Origin: Duncaniella sp.
Lineage (GTDB): Bacteria; Bacteroidota; Bacteroidia; Bacteroidales; Muribaculaceae
Reading direction: 5' to 3'
DNA: 64,000 bases
NCBI GenBank assembly: GCA_029056055.1
Contig: JAIDCC010000053.1
Coordinates: 1 to 64,000 of the forward strand
Under the pieces are notes generated by a model that ran no database searches, had not been told where the DNA came from, and saw nothing but the letters and a program-made list of their open reading frames with translations. Positions within the stretch are counted from its first letter, which is position 1; each line of letters opens with the position of its first letter. Both the position numbers and the translations under genes were made by a program. Positions 60,169 through 64,000 of the stretch are shown one piece after another.

Positions 60169-62205
60169 ATGACCTCAACACGAGCTATGAGATATTTGTT
60201 GGGCTGCGCCGTCGGGCTGATGCTTGCGGCGTGTGCCTCGATGGGCCGTCCCGAGGGGGGCGAGCGCGACTATGACGCGCCTGTCTATCAGCGGTCGAAC
60301 CCGCGGCCTGGCGAGCTCAATTTCAAGGGCAACCGTGTGGAGCTGACCTTCGACGAGAACGTGCAGCTTGAGGATGCCATGACGAGGGTGACGGTGTCGC
60401 CGGCGCAGAAGACCACGCCCGTGGTGAGAGCCAACGGGCGGAAGGTGACTGTGGAGCTGCGCGACACGCTGCTGCCCAACACCACCTATACCATAGACTT
60501 CGCCGACGCCATCAAAGACCTCAACGAGGGCAACGTGCTCGACGGTCTGGCCATAGACTTTTCGACGGGCGACGTGATTGACTCGCTGCGCATCTCGGGC
60601 ATGGTGTTTGAGGCGCGTACGCTCGAGCCGGCGCAGGGGATGCTCGTCGGGGCCTACAACGTGGAGCATTTCGCCGACACGACGCTGACCACCACACCCT
60701 TCGACCGAATAGCCAAGACCAACCAGTTGGGGCAGTTTACGCTGCGCAATCTCAAGCCGGGCACCTACAGAGTGTTTGCCATCGATGACGTAAACCGCGA
60801 CTACTTCTGGGACCGCTCGGAAAACATCGCCGTCTACCCGGAGCCGGTGACCCCGACAGCCATGCGCGTGACGGTGAGCGACACCGTGCGCTCCGCCTCG
60901 GGACGGCGCGATTCGGTGGTGACCCGCGAGGCCACGGAGTATGCCCCCTCCGACCTGCTGCTGACCTGGTTTAACGAAAACTACCGCAGCCAGTACCTGG
61001 CCGACTACTCGCGCCCCGAAGAAAACAAAATCAGTCTGCGCATGGGCGCGCCCTCCGACACACTGCCCGTGCTGCGGCTGGTCAACACCCCCCGAGCCGG
61101 CGAAGACATCTCGCTCTGGAGCCGACTGGAAGCCACGGCCGGACTCGACACGCTCACCTATTGGATAACCGACTCGGCACTCATCACCAACGACACCCTT
61201 TTCATAGCCGCCACCTACCTGCGCACCGACTCGACCGAACAGCTCACGGCACGCACCGACACCCTCCGTTTCCTCAACAAGCGCAAGCCCAAGAAGGAAG
61301 AGAAAAAGAAGAAACATGATGAGGAGGCCGACACGGTGGCTCCCGAGGTGCCCGCGCTCGACTTCAAACTCGCAGGCAGCGGACAAGTCGACCTCAACCG
61401 CGGGCTGAAATTCCGCGCCGGCACGCCGGTGGTGAGCTTCGACTCGACGGCGGTGAGGATGGAGACCATGTATGAGGGCGACACCGTGTGGACCGTCATC
61501 ACGGCGCCGCGCATAGTCAGCGCCGGGCCCCTGAAGCCGCTCGACTTCGAGGCCTCCTATACGTGGGAGCCGGGGCAGAAGTATCGCCTGAGCATCGACT
61601 CGGCGGCGATAACCGACATCTACGGCCACGTCAACAAGCCGCTGCGTCAGGAGCTGACGGCCAAGAAGCTCGACGAGTATTCAGCCATCACGTTCAACAT
61701 CTCCGGGCTGCCGGCGGGCAAGGAGGCCGTGGTAGAGTTGCTCGCCGCGGGCGACAAGCTGGTGACGAGTGCGCCGGTGAGAGGCGGCACGGCGCAGCTC
61801 GAGTATCTCGCGCCCGCCACCTATTACGCCCGACTCTACATCGACGCCGACCGCAACGGTGAATGGACCAACGGCTCCGTGCGCGACTCCCTTCAGCCCG
61901 AAGACATCTACTACTACCCCAAGAAGCTCGTGCTCAAGAAGAATTGGGACATCGAGCAGTCGTGGGACATCAACGAGCAGCCCGTCGACCTCCAGAAGCC
62001 TCAGGAAATCAAGAAGAACCAGCCGCGCAAGAAGCGCACGCGCGAGGACGACATGCGCCAGCAGAACAACGACGAGCAGTATGAAGACGAGTATGACGAC
62101 TACTTCGACGACCCGTTCATGAACTCGCGTCGTCAGAGCGGCTCGTCGAGCCGCCGCCCCGGCAACTCGCGCCTCAAAGAGACGCGCAACGGCGGCGTGT
62201 ATTGA
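60169..62205 (+). CDS. Ig-like domain lipoprotein (SbsA/Big_5-like)
   Basis: Lipobox LLGCAVGLMLAACASMG (Met60187 is an alternative start); RSNPRPGELNFKGNRVELTFDENVQL; acidic/basic C-terminus. Confidence 0.78.
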   Translation: MTSTRAMRYLLGCAVGLMLAACASMGRPEGGERDYDAPVYQRSNPRPGELNFKGNRVELTFDENVQLEDAMTRVTVSPAQKTTPVVRANGRKVTVELRDTLLPNTTYTIDFADAIKDLNEGNVLDGLAIDFSTGDVIDSLRISGMVFEARTLEPAQGMLVGAYNVEHFADTTLTTTPFDRIAKTNQLGQFTLRNLKPGTYRVFAIDDVNRDYFWDRSENIAVYPEPVTPTAMRVTVSDTVRSASGRRDSVVTREATEYAPSDLLLTWFNENYRSQYLADYSRPEENKISLRMGAPSDTLPVLRLVNTPRAGEDISLWSRLEATAGLDTLTYWITDSALITNDTLFIAATYLRTDSTEQLTARTDTLRFLNKRKPKKEEKKKKHDEEADTVAPEVPALDFKLAGSGQVDLNRGLKFRAGTPVVSFDSTAVRMETMYEGDTVWTVITAPRIVSAGPLKPLDFEASYTWEPGQKYRLSIDSAAITDIYGHVNKPLRQELTAKKLDEYSAITFNISGLPAGKEAVVELLAAGDKLVTSAPVRGGTAQLEYLAPATYYARLYIDADRNGEWTNGSVRDSLQPEDIYYYPKKLVLKKNWDIEQSWDINEQPVDLQKPQEIKKNQPRKKRTREDDMRQQNNDEQYEDEYDDYFDDPFMNSRRQSGSSSRRPGNSRLKETRNGGVY

Positions 62206-62244
62206 GAATTTTGACAATTTTGTCAATTTGTCAATTTGACAGAT

Positions 62245-62330
62245 TGACATTTTGACATTTTGACATCTTGACATTTTGACATCTTGACCTTTTGGCAAAT
62301 TGACGCTTTGACATCTTGACAACATTGACC
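62245..62330. repeat. 8-bp microsatellite ATYTTGAC, about 10 units
   Basis: attttgac attttgac atcttgac attttgac atcttgac cttttggc aaattgac gctttgac atcttgac. Confidence 0.85.
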
Positions 62331-62338
62331 CCCTCCCT

Positions 62339-63142
62339 ATGCGACTAAGAACCCCACAGGAAATCACGTCGGCGGCTGCCGACGCGGGCGCGGCCAAGGC
62401 GCGCCTGACCACTTCACAGCCCGGGCGCGCCTTCGTGGCCTCGATACTGGCGGGCGCCTACATCTCGTTTGGCGGCACGCTCTCGCTCATTGTGGGCTGC
62501 GGCTTTCCGCAGCTCGCCGCGGCCAATCCGGGACTTCAGAAACTGCTGTCCGGACTGATGTTTCCCATCGGGCTGATGCTCGTGGTGGTGCTCGGAGCCG
62601 AGCTCTTCACCGGCAACAACGCCGTGCTCGTTCCCTCGATGTGGCGAGGCGACCACTCTGTAGGCGCCGTGCTGCGCAACTGGGTGCTGGTCTACGTCGG
62701 CAACTTCGTCGGGGCCATCCTCTTCACCACCCTGATGGTCTACGCCGTGGGGCTGACGGCCGCCGACCCGTGGCATTCGGCCATCTGCGCCACGGCTGTG
62801 GCAAAGACCTCGATGCCGTGGCTGACGGTGTTTCTGAAAGCTGTCGGGGCCAACTGGTGCGTGTGTCTGGCCGTGTGGCTCGCCCTCTCGGGCAAGACCC
62901 TATTTGAGAAAGCGTTAGGGTGCTGGCTGCCCGTGATGGCCTTCGTGGCTCTCGGCTACGAACACTGCATCGCCAACATGTTCTACCTGCCATTGGGCAT
63001 ACTCGAAGGCGCGCCCGTCAGCATCGGTCAAGCCGTCACGGCCAATCTCATCCCCGCCACGCTGGGCAACATCGCCGGGGGCGCGCTGCTCGTCGGCGCC
63101 CTCCACAGCTACCTGCATTTCCCCGCACCGCGACGCGACTGA
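62339..63142 (+). CDS. Formate/nitrite transporter family protein
   Basis: FVASILAGAYISFGGTLSL, GAELFTGNNAVLVP, NWVLVYVGNFVGA, ALGYEHCIANMFYLPLG. Confidence 0.93.
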   Translation: MRLRTPQEITSAAADAGAAKARLTTSQPGRAFVASILAGAYISFGGTLSLIVGCGFPQLAAANPGLQKLLSGLMFPIGLMLVVVLGAELFTGNNAVLVPSMWRGDHSVGAVLRNWVLVYVGNFVGAILFTTLMVYAVGLTAADPWHSAICATAVAKTSMPWLTVFLKAVGANWCVCLAVWLALSGKTLFEKALGCWLPVMAFVALGYEHCIANMFYLPLGILEGAPVSIGQAVTANLIPATLGNIAGGALLVGALHSYLHFPAPRRD

Positions 63143-63231
63143 CCGAGGGGCGGAAAAAGTGAAAAACGCGAAAAATTAAAAAAAATTAAATTTTTTCGTC
63201 GGGATAGCACTGAAAATTGCGGAAAAATTTC

Positions 63232-63239
63232 TATATTTG
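63232..63239 (+). promoter_or_regulatory. -7 box upstream of the nuo operon
   Basis: TATATTTG matches TAnnTTTG. Confidence 0.5.
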
Positions 63240-63338
63240 CAGCGTCTTTTGACGGCTTTGTGTCCCGCTGCACTGTGTGGCGGGGTTAAGTCGTTGAGGC
63301 ACAGAGAATAAGCAAAGATATCACGATTTCATTATATT

Positions 63339-63707
63339 ATGATAGCATTGGCAATCCAAAATGCGACAATGGCGCTTGTGGCGCTGCTGACGGGTGTGGC
63401 ACTCGTGGCGGCTGCGCTTCTCATCGCCAAGCTCATCTCGCCCCGCTCGTTCAACCCTGCCAAGGGTGAGCCTTACGAATGCGGTATCCCCACCCGCGGC
63501 GAGTCTATGGCACAGTTCAAGGTTGGCTACTACCTCTTTGCCATCCTCTTTTTAATGTTCGACGTCGAGACGGTGTTTCTCTACCCCTGGGCAGTGCGCG
63601 TGCATGAGCTCGGCACACAGGGTCTGACCGCCATCGCCGTCTTTTTCGGTATTATAGTGCTGGGTCTTGTCTATGCCTGGCGGAAAGGAGCGCTCGAATG
63701 GAAGTGA
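63339..63707 (+). CDS. nuoA: NADH-quinone oxidoreductase subunit A
   Basis: [41 protein letters not shown]. Confidence 0.96.
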   Translation: MIALAIQNATMALVALLTGVALVAAALLIAKLISPRSFNPAKGEPYECGIPTRGESMAQFKVGYYLFAILFLMFDVETVFLYPWAVRVHELGTQGLTAIAVFFGIIVLGLVYAWRKGALEWK

Positions 63708-64000
63708 CAGCACAAGGCATGCCCTACGAGGCATGGAAAGACAACGAATACATCGAAAGCCTGGTGAAGGAGCTTAACGACAATGGCGCCAACGTCATCG
63801 TAGGCTCGTTTGACAAGCTCATCAACTGGGGCCGCTCCAACTCAATCTGGCCTCTGACCTTTGCAACCTCATGCTGCGGCATCGAATTCGTGTCGCTTGG
63901 CGCAGCTCGTTACGATATGGCCCGCTTCGGCTGGGAGGTGGCGCGTTCGTCGCCCCGTCAGGCCGACTTCATGATGGTGGCCGGCACGATTGTCCACCGC
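63698..64000 (+). CDS. nuoB: NADH-quinone oxidoreductase subunit B (truncated by window end)
   Basis: [21 protein letters not shown]...[52 protein letters not shown]; open at 64000. Confidence 0.95.
   Translation, partial: MEVTAQGMPYEAWKDNEYIESLVKELNDNGANVIVGSFDKLINWGRSNSIWPLTFATSCCGIEFVSLGAARYDMARFGWEVARSSPRQADFMMVAGTIVHR

Noticed and set aside
1-64000. CRISPR arrays, tRNA and rRNA genes
   Set aside because: No regularly spaced direct repeats with unique spacers and no recognised tRNA or rRNA sequence; by-eye inspection only, so tRNAscan-SE and Infernal would be needed to be certain.

Overview
This 64 kb window is chromosomal DNA from a Bacteroidales bacterium. Gene content and TAnnTTTG-type promoters suggest a Muribaculaceae-like genome, but that is inference. 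Most of it is housekeeping: ribF, ribH, recA, asd, mdh, xseB, adk, hpt, leuS, nadA, nifJ, ybeY, mnmG, apt, uvrC, recF, trmD, manA, rdgB, nuoA and nuoB (truncated). A run of secreted proteins with type IX-like C-terminal domains, including a PorZ-like protein, lies at 47.8-58.0 kb. Accessory pieces are a low-GC Doc-type toxin with a large DNA-binding partner at 29.6-31.0 kb and an AAA ATPase/nuclease (DUF234-like) gene at 1.8-3.2 kb. The most unusual signal is non-coding. At least a dozen ~60-190 bp elements, each an imperfect palindrome over its full length, share TAAGTAAGT/ACTTACTTA-like ends and a tight core hairpin. Nearly all sit in the 5' leader of a gene, several demonstrably between a TAnnTTTG -10-like box and the start codon. 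They fall into at least four sequence families, show compensatory changes between copies, and occur in both orientations. Other notable signals are three perfect parS-like sites (TGTTCCACGTGGAACA) after mnmG, an AT-rich candidate replication origin at 25.3-25.86 kb where gene strand bias switches, composite REP/BIME-like palindrome modules, and several micro/minisatellites. No tRNA, rRNA or CRISPR array was recognised.
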